Below, piece by piece: positions 8,454-18,193 of a stretch of DNA of 64,000 bases. The stretch lies in the NCBI GenBank assembly GCA_963931615.1, contig OZ007032.1:1302001-1366000 (forward strand), read 5' to 3'. Below the pieces are notes generated by a model. It worked only from the letters and a program-made list of their open reading frames with translations, was not told where the DNA came from and searched no databases. How positions within the stretch are numbered: position 1 is the stretch's first letter; each line of letters begins with the position of its first letter. The stretch comes from Coprenecus sp902388455 (GTDB taxonomy: Bacteria > Bacteroidota > Bacteroidia > Bacteroidales > UBA932). The translations under genes and the position numbers were made by a program.

Positions 8454-10787
8454 ATGAAGTCTTTTCTCAGATTCATCTCACGCAACAGCCTCTACACGGT
8501 TATAGAGGTGGCGGGCATGGCCATTGCCCTGGCATTCATCATTTTCATCGGGACATACGTAACTCAGGAGAGCAGTTACGACACGTTCGTCGGCGAGGAT
8601 ATCTACATCGGTTCGGATTCTGAGTTCTTCGGTCTCAGCGGGACTATCAAAGGGTCTGTCGAGGGGCGCTATCCGGACATTGAGGCCATCTGCCGGCTGA
8701 TCGGCACCAAGTCCCTCAACGGACTGGACCTGAGCACTTCGATAGGCGACGAGACCCTGGTGCAGAATGCCCTGTGTGTGGATTCCAACTTTCTGTCGCT
8801 CATCCCCGTACCAATGGTCACCGGAGACAGAGGCAGCGCGCTTGAGGCCACCGGATCGGTCATCATCTCCCGTTCCTTCGCCGACCAATGGTTTCCCGAA
8901 GGCAATGCCGTGGGCAACAGCGTGGACATCACAGCCGGCGGGGAAAAAGCCAGTCTGCTGGTTACCGGCATATTCGAGGATATGGAACGGACCGTGCTGC
9001 CGCAGTGCGATATGATCTACCGCCTGGACTTATTGGAGAGATACGTTCCATACCTGACCCGTAACGGCAACGGCACGACGGTAACCCTCTACAAGATACG
9101 CGAAGGAGCTGACCTTAGCACCATCAGCCGGGAGATTATGGGAATACTGAAAGAAAGCGACGCTCTCTATATGTCCGGTATCTGCACTGAATACAGCTTA
9201 GTGCCTTTCAAGGAGGTGCACTACGGAAGCGGAGCCAATTTCCCCTTCCCCTTCGAGAACATCGTAAACCGGGACATGCTGCGGCTCTTCACCGCCGCCG
9301 GAGTGCTGCTGCTGGTATTTGCCCTGCTCAACTACATCTCGCTGACCACAGCCCAGGTGGGATTCAGAGTCAGGGAGATGGCGACCCGCAGGCTGATAGG
9401 TTCCTCCCGCGCAGGCATCATCCTCCGCTACATCGGAGAGTCCTTGGCCGTGACTGCCGTGGCCTTCATACTCGGATTTATCCTCGCCGAGGCCACCTCT
9501 CCCCTCTTCAACACCCTCATCGGCAAGACCTACAGCCCGCTCGCGTCCCTTACCTGGGGCACGGCCGCACTGTGGGCCGGAGTCATCGTGCTGCTGTCAG
9601 TCATCGCCGGCATCATCCCAGCCATGATGGTGTCGCGCTACAGGCCGATAGACATCGTCCGGGGCGAGTTCTCGAGGGCGAGCAAGATGATACTCGGAAG
9701 GATTTTCATGGTAGTCCAGAACGTCGCCGCCATCGGAGCCGTAGCCATCTCCATTGCCATGTTTCTGCAGCTGCGCCACATGGTGGAGAAGCCCATGGGC
9801 TATACCAGAGACTCCCTTGTAGACGTGACTGTCTCCAATACTCAGAATCCCGACGACTTCCTCAAGGACCGTCTGAAGTCCCTGCCGTGCGTGGCGGAAG
9901 TGGGATGGACACAGGGCTGTCCGGCGGGCGGGCGCAGAAGCTCGTGGGGTATGGAACTCGACGGCAACCGCTACAGCGTAGTCATGTTTGACGGAGACAC
10001 CACGACTCTGCGCCTGCTGGGAGTGAGAGTCCTCAGCCAGAATGCAGAGCCCCTGCCCGGCACATTTTACTTTACCCGCAGGACTGCCGCCGCTTTAGGG
10101 ATGGACATGAATACGACTCTGTTCGAATATGACTACGGTGCCATCAACGTCTGCGGTATCATCGACGACCTGTGGATGGGCAACGCCAACTCCACCGACA
10201 ACGACATGCTGATATGGACCGTACAGCCGTCGGAGCCCCAGTCGCTCGGCAACATGATATCCTTAGTCGTAAAGGTCAACGGAGACCCGGATGATGCTGT
10301 CCGCACGATACAGGAATTCTACGCCCGCGAGAAACCGGACCTGAACGTAACCGTAGAGACCTACGAGAACATCTACCGCCGCACTTACACCGCCGAGGAC
10401 CGCAGCCTCAGGATCACCGGTCTCTTTGCCCTGCTCACCATCGTCCTGACAGTAATGGCCATGGTTGCCATGAGCACCTACTACGCCCGCCAGAGAGCCA
10501 AGAGCACAGCCGTCCGCAAGATTATGGGCTGCTCGCGGACGGAAATCTATACCCATACGCTCGCCAGCTTCATGTCCGCATCGCTGATTGCCGCGGTGAT
10601 AGCCATTCCCCTGATTTACACCTACACAGGACGGTGGCTGCAGACCTACTCCTACCACATAGGCAACTATTGGTGGATTTACCTGCTGGCGCTGCTCATC
10701 GTGGCGGCTATCGCTGCTCTCGCCATTACCTACAGGGCCGTGCAGCTGATGAATACAAATCCTGCCATTGCTCTTCGCAAAGACTGA
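8454..10787 (+). CDS. FtsX/MacB-type ABC transporter permease
   Basis: Inner-membrane permease, 777 residues. Layout: a transmembrane helix near the N-terminus (about 18-38), a large periplasmic MacB_PCD-like domain (about 40-270), three FtsX helices (about 275-400), a second periplasmic segment, and a final set of three helices (about 640-770). This duplicated FtsX form is common in Bacteroidetes exporters. The motif MATRRLIGSSR and its C-terminal counterpart STAVRKIMGCSR are the coupling-helix type segments repeated in each half. No ATPase gene is adjacent, so the partner must be encoded elsewhere. Substrate unknown. Confidence 0.88.
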   Translation: MKSFLRFISRNSLYTVIEVAGMAIALAFIIFIGTYVTQESSYDTFVGEDIYIGSDSEFFGLSGTIKGSVEGRYPDIEAICRLIGTKSLNGLDLSTSIGDETLVQNALCVDSNFLSLIPVPMVTGDRGSALEATGSVIISRSFADQWFPEGNAVGNSVDITAGGEKASLLVTGIFEDMERTVLPQCDMIYRLDLLERYVPYLTRNGNGTTVTLYKIREGADLSTISREIMGILKESDALYMSGICTEYSLVPFKEVHYGSGANFPFPFENIVNRDMLRLFTAAGVLLLVFALLNYISLTTAQVGFRVREMATRRLIGSSRAGIILRYIGESLAVTAVAFILGFILAEATSPLFNTLIGKTYSPLASLTWGTAALWAGVIVLLSVIAGIIPAMMVSRYRPIDIVRGEFSRASKMILGRIFMVVQNVAAIGAVAISIAMFLQLRHMVEKPMGYTRDSLVDVTVSNTQNPDDFLKDRLKSLPCVAEVGWTQGCPAGGRRSSWGMELDGNRYSVVMFDGDTTTLRLLGVRVLSQNAEPLPGTFYFTRRTAAALGMDMNTTLFEYDYGAINVCGIIDDLWMGNANSTDNDMLIWTVQPSEPQSLGNMISLVVKVNGDPDDAVRTIQEFYAREKPDLNVTVETYENIYRRTYTAEDRSLRITGLFALLTIVLTVMAMVAMSTYYARQRAKSTAVRKIMGCSRTEIYTHTLASFMSASLIAAVIAIPLIYTYTGRWLQTYSYHIGNYWWIYLLALLIVAAIAALAITYRAVQLMNTNPAIALRKD

Positions 10788-10876
10788 TTTGTGCCATTTG
10801 TGCCATTTCTGACACAAATAGAATTCGGCACGATTTTTTCAATATGGTGAGACATCAGTTATTAAACAGTTTTTAA

Positions 10877-11551
10877 ATGGGTTTAGAAATTCTACTAATC
10901 GTCGTCATCGCCATAGCCGGCATGATAGTGCAGGGCAGACTGCAGAAGGTATTTGACAAATATTCCAGAGTGATGTTCCACGAAGGGCTCACCGGCCGGG
11001 AAGTAGCGGAGAAAATGCTGCGGGACCACGGCATCCGCGACGTGCGGGTAACCAATGTCAGCGGCCATCTCACCGACCACTACAATCCCGCCAACAAGAC
11101 CCTGAACCTCTCCGACTCGGTATACAACAGCAACAGCGTGGCGGCAGCGGCAGTAGCGGCCCACGAGTGCGGACACGCCGTACAGCACGCGGAGGGCTAC
11201 GCTTTCCTAAAGATGCGCTCGGCTCTCGTGCCCATCGTGCAGTTCTCCTCGATGTTCGCCCAGATAGTGATTATCCTGGGACTGATCATGATGACTGCCT
11301 TCCCTGCCCTCTACTGGATAGGCATCGCGATGTTCTTCATGATCTTCCTCTTCAGCGCCATCACACTCCCGGTGGAGTACAATGCCTCGGCCCGCGCCCT
11401 CGCCTGGCTGGAGCGCTCCAACACTCTCTCCACCGTCGAGCTGGACCAGGCCCGCACCACCCTCCGCTGGGCTGCACGCACCTATCTCGTCGCTGCCCTC
11501 AGTGCCCTGGCCTCACTTGTCTATTACCTGGGTTTCCGCAGAGAAGAATAG
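10877..11551 (+). CDS. YugP-type zinc metallopeptidase, membrane protein
   Basis: Family of integral-membrane zinc peptidases (YugP, Zn_peptidase_2). The 224-residue protein has an N-terminal helix (about 3-20), the zinc-binding HECGH at residues 96-100 within AAHECGHAVQHAEGY, two hydrophobic stretches (about 125-165), and a last helix near 200-215. The family sequence LPVEYNASARAL is present. It probably cleaves membrane or envelope proteins, but targets are not known for the family. It is convergent with the NhaD gene (13-bp gap). Confidence 0.88.
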   Translation: MGLEILLIVVIAIAGMIVQGRLQKVFDKYSRVMFHEGLTGREVAEKMLRDHGIRDVRVTNVSGHLTDHYNPANKTLNLSDSVYNSNSVAAAAVAAHECGHAVQHAEGYAFLKMRSALVPIVQFSSMFAQIVIILGLIMMTAFPALYWIGIAMFFMIFLFSAITLPVEYNASARALAWLERSNTLSTVELDQARTTLRWAARTYLVAALSALASLVYYLGFRREE

Positions 11552-11564
11552 CTTTCTGAATCTC

Positions 11565-12929
11565 CTACAACAAGGAGCATAAAAAATGCTGGAGTACATA
11601 GACTGCTATCCCGGCAATGTAGCCGAGCAGAGCGAGCAGGCTGACGTGCTTGAAATACCAGATGATATTGATGTTCTCGAGGCCCATAGCCACGACACCT
11701 GCGGAGGAGCCGATGATGATGATGCTTCCGCCGGTACCTGCGCAGTATGCAAGCATATGCCAGAACGTTCCGTCCACGAGGAAGTTGGAGAGATATGCAG
11801 GGTCTGCGGATGCAGCTAAGGCAGCGGCGTCAGGAACGGGAAACATCCCCATGCTTGCTGCTACCAGAGCCGAGTTGTCGACTACTGAGGAAAGCAGGCC
11901 GATGATTGTACTTATTGCATAAGCGTTGTGTACACCTTCATTCAACCCTTCTGCCATTGTGCTGAGCACGCCTGCCGTTCCAAGAGCTGACACGGACATT
12001 AGAATACCAAGAAGGAATAAAACAGTCGGCATATCCAGCTGTTTTATGATTTTCGAAACCCTGTTTTTCAAAGACTCGGCGACCTCTTTCTTCTTCTTAT
12101 ACATCATGTCCGTATAAATCCACATAATCGCCAGCGCGAACATCACGCCCACATATGGAGGAAGTCCCACAACACTCTTGAAGACAGGGACTAAAATCAG
12201 CAGTACCACACCCAATATCAAGATAGTGCGGCTCTCGCGTCCGGAGATGATAGCAGGCTTGAACGCCGCCTCCTCATTGGTCTGCTGCTCCTCAATCACT
12301 CCTTTAAGAAATCTTGCAGCGACAGCTACCGGGATATACAGGCAGATGAGACAGGGAACGATAAGGGACTTCATCAGATCGAGCGAGGTCACATTACCCT
12401 TCATCCACAGCAGGATAGTCGAAACGTCTCCTATAGGCGACCAGGCACCGCCGCAGTTGGCGGCTATAACGATGATCGAGGCGAAGAGCCAGCGTTCCTT
12501 ATAGTTGGTGATCATTCTCCGCAGGAGCATCACCATGACGATAGTCGTGGTCATGTTGTCCAGCACGGAGGACATCAGGAAAGTGATGGTGGCCAGCAGC
12601 CACAGCAGACGGGTCTTCTTCCGGGTAGTGATATGCTTGGTGATGACCTCGAAACCGCCGTGGGTATCGATGATGTCCACGATGGTCATGGCACCGATAA
12701 GAAAGACCAGTATCTCACAAGTGCTGCCTAAGGCACCCAGCAGGTCCGAGGATATCCTGGCATGGTCCAGGGACGGGTCGATGGATGTCGAGAAGAGGCT
12801 GAGAAGGCTCCACATCAGGCAGCAGAGGAGGAGCGCAACGGATGATTTATTGATGTTGATCCTGTTTTCCATGGCTATAAGCACGTAAGCCAGGATAAAG
12901 ACCGCAACCAATATAACTGCAAGATTCAT
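11565..12929 (-). CDS. nhaD: NhaD-type Na+/H+ antiporter
   Basis: Polytopic membrane protein of 454 residues with about 12 hydrophobic segments, in the ion-transporter superfamily that includes NhaD and ArsB. Family-like motifs are SSVLDNMTTTIVMVMLLRR (first half) and SSVVDNSALVAASMGMF (second half), the duplicated Asp-Asn pair in the transport core, plus NCGGAWSPIGD. Expected role is sodium export in exchange for protons, and pH and sodium homeostasis. It is 33 bp downstream of folC in the same direction and may be cotranscribed. Confidence 0.88.
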   Translation of the reverse strand: MNLAVILVAVFILAYVLIAMENRININKSSVALLLCCLMWSLLSLFSTSIDPSLDHARISSDLLGALGSTCEILVFLIGAMTIVDIIDTHGGFEVITKHITTRKKTRLLWLLATITFLMSSVLDNMTTTIVMVMLLRRMITNYKERWLFASIIVIAANCGGAWSPIGDVSTILLWMKGNVTSLDLMKSLIVPCLICLYIPVAVAARFLKGVIEEQQTNEEAAFKPAIISGRESRTILILGVVLLILVPVFKSVVGLPPYVGVMFALAIMWIYTDMMYKKKKEVAESLKNRVSKIIKQLDMPTVLFLLGILMSVSALGTAGVLSTMAEGLNEGVHNAYAISTIIGLLSSVVDNSALVAASMGMFPVPDAAALAASADPAYLSNFLVDGTFWHMLAYCAGTGGSIIIIGSSAGVVAMGLENINIIWYFKHVSLLALLGYIAGIAVYVLQHFLCSLL

Positions 12930-12962
12930 ATCGTTTTTAACTTTTTAATTTTATACTTGCAA

Positions 12963-14342
12963 CTATTTTGTTTCAATGCTATTCTGCAGCGGAACGTCCG
13001 ACTTCTGCAAAAAACGCGCCATTGCCTCCGCCACCACATAACTGCTTCCCCCTATGAACACTATGTCAGAAGTGCCCGCCTCCCTCATTGCCATATCCAC
13101 AGCCTCCTCCACGCTCTCTACCGCAACTGAGTCCGAAGCACCTGCATCCGCCTTGCCCCTCTCCCTGCGGGAAGCATCCACCAGTTCCCTCAGCTTACCG
13201 GCCGGCATGGCCCTGCTGCCCTGAGCCTGAGTGAAGATGTACCTGGCCTCGAGAGGCAGAAGTCCGCGGACCGCCTCCACATCCTTGTCCCCGGCCATGC
13301 CGTACACCATTATTATATGTCTGCCGGCGGCCTCCGCCTCCAGCTGCTGCATTGTCTCCGACAGAGCCTGAACATTGTGCCCTATGTCGCATATCACCTC
13401 AGGGTTCATAGAAAGCCTCTCCCACCTGCCCCGGAGACCGCTGACTGCCGCTGCATGCTCCAGAGCGTAGAGCACAGCCTCCGTGGAAGCGGCGTCCCAT
13501 GCTCCCAATATATAAAGGGAGGTCATCACAGTCCGGATATTCCGCACCTGGCAGGAAGAGCGCAGGTCCGCCCGGGAGGCAATGTATTGCGGATCCGCGT
13601 CTTCCCCGCACAACTCACCGGAGCGGTACAGCCTGGAGCCGCACGCTGAAGCGGTTTCCGCGGCTACTGTCTCCGCCTCAGGGGGCAGTTCTCCGATGAC
13701 CACCGGCACTCCGGGCTTTATGATTCCGGCCTTCTCGCGGGCGATCTTTTCTATTGTATCTCCGAGGATATCCTTGTGGTCCAGACCGATGGAGGTGATA
13801 ATGCTAAGCTCCGGCACGATGATGTTGGTCGAGTCCAGCCTTCCTCCCAGCCCCGTCTCGATAACTGCAATATCCACCCCTTCCCTGGCAAAAAAGTCGA
13901 AGGCCATGGCAGTGGTAATCTCGAAAAACGAGGGCCTGCGCTCCTCTATAAAGTTCCTGCAGCGGCACATGAAATCCACCACATTCTCCTGCCCTATCTC
14001 CCTGTAGTGACGTCCGTCAGGCCCCTTTCCGGAGCTGACGACCCGTATTCTTTCCCTGAAATCCACCAGATGCGGCGAAGTGTACAGTCCCACCCTGCTT
14101 CCGGGATACCTGAATGCCAGGGCAGAAGCCAGCATGTGGGCCACGGAGCCCTTGCCGTTGGTACCGGCTATATGTATGGTACGCAGTGACTTGTGGGGAT
14201 CTCCCAGGAACCGGGCGAAATCAGTCATGCTTTCCAGACCGGGGTGATATCCCGAAACCCCTACCCGCTGAAACGAGGGGGCTATGCTGTAGAGCATCCG
14301 GACACATTCCCGGTATCGGTTCTGTAGACTTGGGTCGGTCAT
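12963..14342 (-). CDS. folC: Bifunctional folylpolyglutamate synthase/dihydrofolate synthase
   Basis: Mur-ligase-type enzyme that adds glutamate to dihydropteroate and folates. The P-loop GTNGKGS is at about residues 60-66, followed by GLYTSPHLVDFRERIRV, then the ITSIGLDHKDILG and IAREKAGIIKPG motifs of the ATP/Mg site. The C-terminal Mur_ligase_C part begins around GLRGRWERL. At 459 residues it is a little longer than the E. coli enzyme (422). It is divergent from purL. Cytoplasmic. Together with FolB at 36.3 kb it covers part of folate synthesis. Confidence 0.93.
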   Translation of the reverse strand: MTDPSLQNRYRECVRMLYSIAPSFQRVGVSGYHPGLESMTDFARFLGDPHKSLRTIHIAGTNGKGSVAHMLASALAFRYPGSRVGLYTSPHLVDFRERIRVVSSGKGPDGRHYREIGQENVVDFMCRCRNFIEERRPSFFEITTAMAFDFFAREGVDIAVIETGLGGRLDSTNIIVPELSIITSIGLDHKDILGDTIEKIAREKAGIIKPGVPVVIGELPPEAETVAAETASACGSRLYRSGELCGEDADPQYIASRADLRSSCQVRNIRTVMTSLYILGAWDAASTEAVLYALEHAAAVSGLRGRWERLSMNPEVICDIGHNVQALSETMQQLEAEAAGRHIIMVYGMAGDKDVEAVRGLLPLEARYIFTQAQGSRAMPAGKLRELVDASRRERGKADAGASDSVAVESVEEAVDMAMREAGTSDIVFIGGSSYVVAEAMARFLQKSDVPLQNSIETK

Positions 14343-14408
14343 CGGTATTTTTTAAAAATTTTGAGCGCAAAAATGGGAAATATTCTCAAGAATTAGCAAA
14401 ATAATCTC

Positions 14409-14416
14409 TATTTTTG
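14409..14416 (+). promoter_or_regulatory. -7 box (TATTTTTG) for purL
   Basis: TAnnTTTG match 22 bp before the purL ATG, in the folC/purL divergent spacer. Confidence 0.5.
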
Positions 14417-14437
14417 AACCCCAAATTATAGAATATC

Positions 14438-17400
14438 ATGGTATACTTTTTCCGCTCCCCCGAGGGGCAAATCATAGCAGTCGACTCTCAGACAGCATTC
14501 TCTGCTGAAACAGCGGACACCCTTACATGGCTTTTCTCCGGTGCGGAGCTCCTTCAGGGCTCCACAGTGACCGGCACATTCATCGGTCCCAGGCGCGAGA
14601 TGATTACGCCCTGGAGCACCGCAGCAGTGGAAATCACTCAGAACATGAACATTACCGGCATCGCCAGGATCGAGGAGTTCTTCCCCGTGCCCGAAGGCCG
14701 CTACGCCTCCGACACCGAGATACCCCACGACAAGATGCTCCAAAGGATATACCACGGACTGGACGGCGACATTTTCGTCATCGACCGTCAGCCCGAGCCC
14801 ATCCGCCACATCACTGATTTCGAAGCATATAACAAGGAAGAGGGCCTGGCTCTCTCCGAGGACGAGATCCAGTATCTCAAGGACCTCTCCGCCAAGCTCG
14901 GCAGACCTCTGACCGACAGCGAAGTATTCGGATTCTCCCAGGTCAATTCGGAACACTGCCGCCACAAGATATTCAACGGCACCTTCGTCATCGACGGAGT
15001 GGAGATGGAAAGTTCCCTCTTCAAGCTGATAAAGAAGACCTCTGCGGTCAATCCCGGCCGCATCGTCTCCGCATACAAGGACAACTGCGCCTTCATCGAA
15101 GGCCCCAAGCTCAGGCTCTTCCACCCCACTGCGGCCGCCAAGCCCAGCTTCTTCAAGGAAGAGGAGGTCAAGACAGTCATCTCGCTGAAGGCCGAGACCC
15201 ACAACTTCCCCACCACCGTAGAGCCGTTCAACGGAGCGGCCACCGGCAGCGGAGGAGAGATACGCGACCGTATCGGAGGCGGCAAGGGTTCCTTCCCCAT
15301 CGCCGGTACAGCCGTCTACATGACCTCCTACCCCCGCATCGACAGCGGTCGCGAATGGGAGGCCCGACCTCCCCGCAAATGGCTCTACCAGACCCCTGCG
15401 GAGATTCTGATAAAGGCTTCCAACGGAGCATCGGACTTCGGCAACAAGTTCGGACAGCCGCTGATCTGCGGTTCACTCCAGACTCTGGAGCATACCGAGA
15501 CGGATCCGGACGGTTCCGAGCGCAAGTACGGCTACGACAAGGTGGTCATGCTCGCAGGAGGAGTAGGCTACGCGAAGAAGGCTGACGCCGCCAAGGACCG
15601 TCCCTCCAAGGGAGACGACATCATACTGATGGGAGGCGACAACTACCGCATCGGCATGGGTGGCGGAGCAGTATCCTCTGTTGCTACGGGTGAATACGAC
15701 AATTCCATAGAACTTAACGCCATACAGAGAGCCAATCCGGAGATGCAGAAGAGAGTCTACAATGCCATCCGCGCGGTGGCCGAGAAGGACCACAACTCCA
15801 TCATCTCGATTCACGACCACGGCGCCGGCGGACACCTGAACTGCCTCTCCGAGCTGGTCGAGGAAGTCGGAGGAGACATCGACATCTCCAGGCTGCCTGT
15901 AGGCGATCCTACCCTCTCTGACAAGGAAATAATAGGCAACGAGAGCCAGGAGCGCATGGGACTGGTGATGAAGAAATCCGACACCGAAGAGCTGCGCAGG
16001 ATAGCTGAAAGGGAAAGAGCACCGTTCTACGTCATAGGCGAGGTCAGCGGCAAGGGCAATTTCACCCTCCGCGACTCCAAGACAGGAGAAGCGCCCATAG
16101 ACCTGGAACTCAGCGATATGTTCGGGTCCACCCCCAGGACCGTCATGCACGGCTCATCCCCCAAGGGAGGCGCTGACGGCCACGGAGGCTTCGCTCCTCT
16201 TGAGCGGACTCCTGCCGGAATGTCCCCTGAAGCCCTCACCGAGGCTGTCCGCAAAGTGCTGATGCTGGAGTCAGTGGCCTGCAAGGACTGGCTGACCAAC
16301 AAGGTGGACCGCTCGGTGACCGGCCTTATCGCCTGCCAGCAGTGCTGCGGAGAGCTCCAGCTTCCGCTCAATGACCTTGGAGTCACTGCCATCGGCTACG
16401 ATGATCCCGAGGGAATAGCCGTATCCATCGGACATGCTCCGGCCGCGGCCATGATTGACCCTGCTGCAGGTTCCCGCCTGGCCATTGCCGAGGCTCTGAC
16501 CAACATTATCTGGACTCCTATCAGAGACAACATCTACGGCATCTCGCTCAGCGCCAACTGGATGTGGCCCTGCCGCAATGAGGGGGAGGACGCCCGCCTC
16601 TACCGTGCCGTCAAGGGAGCCAGCGACTTCGCCATTGCCATAGGCGTCAACATTCCTACCGGCAAGGACTCCATGTCCATGACCCAGAAATACCCTGACG
16701 GAGAGAAAGTACTGTCACCCGGTACCCTGATCGTCTCCGCTACCGGCCAGAGCAAGGACGTGGCCGCAACCCTGCATCCCGTCATGTCCCGTGAAGAGGA
16801 CACCACCCTGCTCTACATTCCGTTTGTATCTATAGATAAAGGTAATGCCGCCTTCCCTCTCGGAGGCTCCGCCTATGCGTCCACTATCGGACAGATTGGT
16901 GCAGGGGCTCCGGACATCACCGATCCCGAATATTTCAAGACCTGCTTTACCCGCCTGCAGGATGCCATGTTCAACTCTATGAACAACCCCGTCCTGGCCG
17001 GACACGACATCTCCGCCGGAGGTCTTGTCACCACCCTTCTGGAGATGTGCTTCGCCAACACCTGCGGAGGCGCAGACATTGACCTGAGGGCACTGGAATC
17101 TTCGGACATCCTCCTGTCCGAGGTTCCTGGAGTCGTGATTCAGGTAAGGAATGCAGGCCTGGATGAGTTCCTGCACGGCCTTGGCCCCGTAAAAGCCTGG
17201 ACTATAGGCCATCCTGTACAGAAGGGACGTACTCTTAATATAGTATACGGTCCCGACAGCCGGACATTGTCCCTGGATATTGACGACATGCGCAAGAGCT
17301 GGTACCGTACATCCTGGCTGCTTGACAGCCTCCAGACCCCGAAGGAACTGGCCGATGAGCGCTATGCCAACTACTGCCGCCAACCACTGGAATTCTCATT

Positions 17401-18193
17401 CCCCAAGCATTTCGACGGCCGCTATACCATTCCCTCAGAACACCGCATCAAGGCCGCTATCATCCGTGAGACCGGCTCCAACGGTGACCGCGAGATGGCC
17501 TGGGCCCTATACATGGCCGGATTTGCCGTCAAGGACGTGCATGTGACCGACCTCGTATCGGGCCGCGAGACCCTGGAGGACGTGCAGATGATAGTCTTCG
17601 TGGGCGGCTTCTCCAACGCAGACACCCTCGGATCCGCCAAGGGATGGGCCGGAGCCCTGCTCTACAACGAGAAGGCCCGTACCGCCATCGAGCGTTTCTA
17701 CGCCCGCAAGGACACCCTCAGCCTCGGAGTATGCAACGGCTGCCAGCTTATGGCCGAGATGGGGCTGATAACTCCCGAGCACAAGGAACTCTCGCCCAAG
17801 ATGAAGCACAACGCCTCGCACAAATACGAATCAGCCTTCGTCGGCGTGCACATCGAGAACTCGCCCTCCATCCTGCTATCCTCCCTGCAGGGCTCGAAGC
17901 TCGGCATCTGGGTAGCTCACGGAGAGGGCCGCTTCTCATTCCCCAGACCTGTGGAGGAATACAATATCGCCCTGAGGTACAACTATGACGCCTACCCCGC
18001 CAACCCCAACGGATCTCCCGCCGCAATAGCCGGAGTATGCTCTCCTGACGGCCGCCACCTGGCCATGATGCCCCACCCCGAGCGCTGCCTGAGACCTTGG
18101 AACTGGGCTTACTATCCCGACAGAAAGGGTGACGGGGTCACTCCCTGGATCGAAATGTTCATAAACGGCAGAATATGGCTCGAAAGACTATAA
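14438..18193 (+). CDS. purL: Phosphoribosylformylglycinamidine synthase, large single-chain form
   Basis: Fourth step of purine synthesis: converts FGAR plus glutamine and ATP to FGAM. At 1251 residues it is the fused large PurL type (E. coli 1295). N-terminal substrate-binding region with GFSQVNSEHCRHKIFNG, two tandem AIR-synthase-like halves (about 220-650 and 680-1010), and a C-terminal class I glutaminase. The glutaminase nucleophile Cys1099 lies in GVCNGCQLM, and the partner motif is MPHPERC near the C-terminus. All key motifs look intact. The last 19 bp overlap the start of the PIN-PhoH gene. Confidence 0.96.
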   Translation: MVYFFRSPEGQIIAVDSQTAFSAETADTLTWLFSGAELLQGSTVTGTFIGPRREMITPWSTAAVEITQNMNITGIARIEEFFPVPEGRYASDTEIPHDKMLQRIYHGLDGDIFVIDRQPEPIRHITDFEAYNKEEGLALSEDEIQYLKDLSAKLGRPLTDSEVFGFSQVNSEHCRHKIFNGTFVIDGVEMESSLFKLIKKTSAVNPGRIVSAYKDNCAFIEGPKLRLFHPTAAAKPSFFKEEEVKTVISLKAETHNFPTTVEPFNGAATGSGGEIRDRIGGGKGSFPIAGTAVYMTSYPRIDSGREWEARPPRKWLYQTPAEILIKASNGASDFGNKFGQPLICGSLQTLEHTETDPDGSERKYGYDKVVMLAGGVGYAKKADAAKDRPSKGDDIILMGGDNYRIGMGGGAVSSVATGEYDNSIELNAIQRANPEMQKRVYNAIRAVAEKDHNSIISIHDHGAGGHLNCLSELVEEVGGDIDISRLPVGDPTLSDKEIIGNESQERMGLVMKKSDTEELRRIAERERAPFYVIGEVSGKGNFTLRDSKTGEAPIDLELSDMFGSTPRTVMHGSSPKGGADGHGGFAPLERTPAGMSPEALTEAVRKVLMLESVACKDWLTNKVDRSVTGLIACQQCCGELQLPLNDLGVTAIGYDDPEGIAVSIGHAPAAAMIDPAAGSRLAIAEALTNIIWTPIRDNIYGISLSANWMWPCRNEGEDARLYRAVKGASDFAIAIGVNIPTGKDSMSMTQKYPDGEKVLSPGTLIVSATGQSKDVAATLHPVMSREEDTTLLYIPFVSIDKGNAAFPLGGSAYASTIGQIGAGAPDITDPEYFKTCFTRLQDAMFNSMNNPVLAGHDISAGGLVTTLLEMCFANTCGGADIDLRALESSDILLSEVPGVVIQVRNAGLDEFLHGLGPVKAWTIGHPVQKGRTLNIVYGPDSRTLSLDIDDMRKSWYRTSWLLDSLQTPKELADERYANYCRQPLEFSFPKHFDGRYTIPSEHRIKAAIIRETGSNGDREMAWALYMAGFAVKDVHVTDLVSGRETLEDVQMIVFVGGFSNADTLGSAKGWAGALLYNEKARTAIERFYARKDTLSLGVCNGCQLMAEMGLITPEHKELSPKMKHNASHKYESAFVGVHIENSPSILLSSLQGSKLGIWVAHGEGRFSFPRPVEEYNIALRYNYDAYPANPNGSPAAIAGVCSPDGRHLAMMPHPERCLRPWNWAYYPDRKGDGVTPWIEMFINGRIWLERL

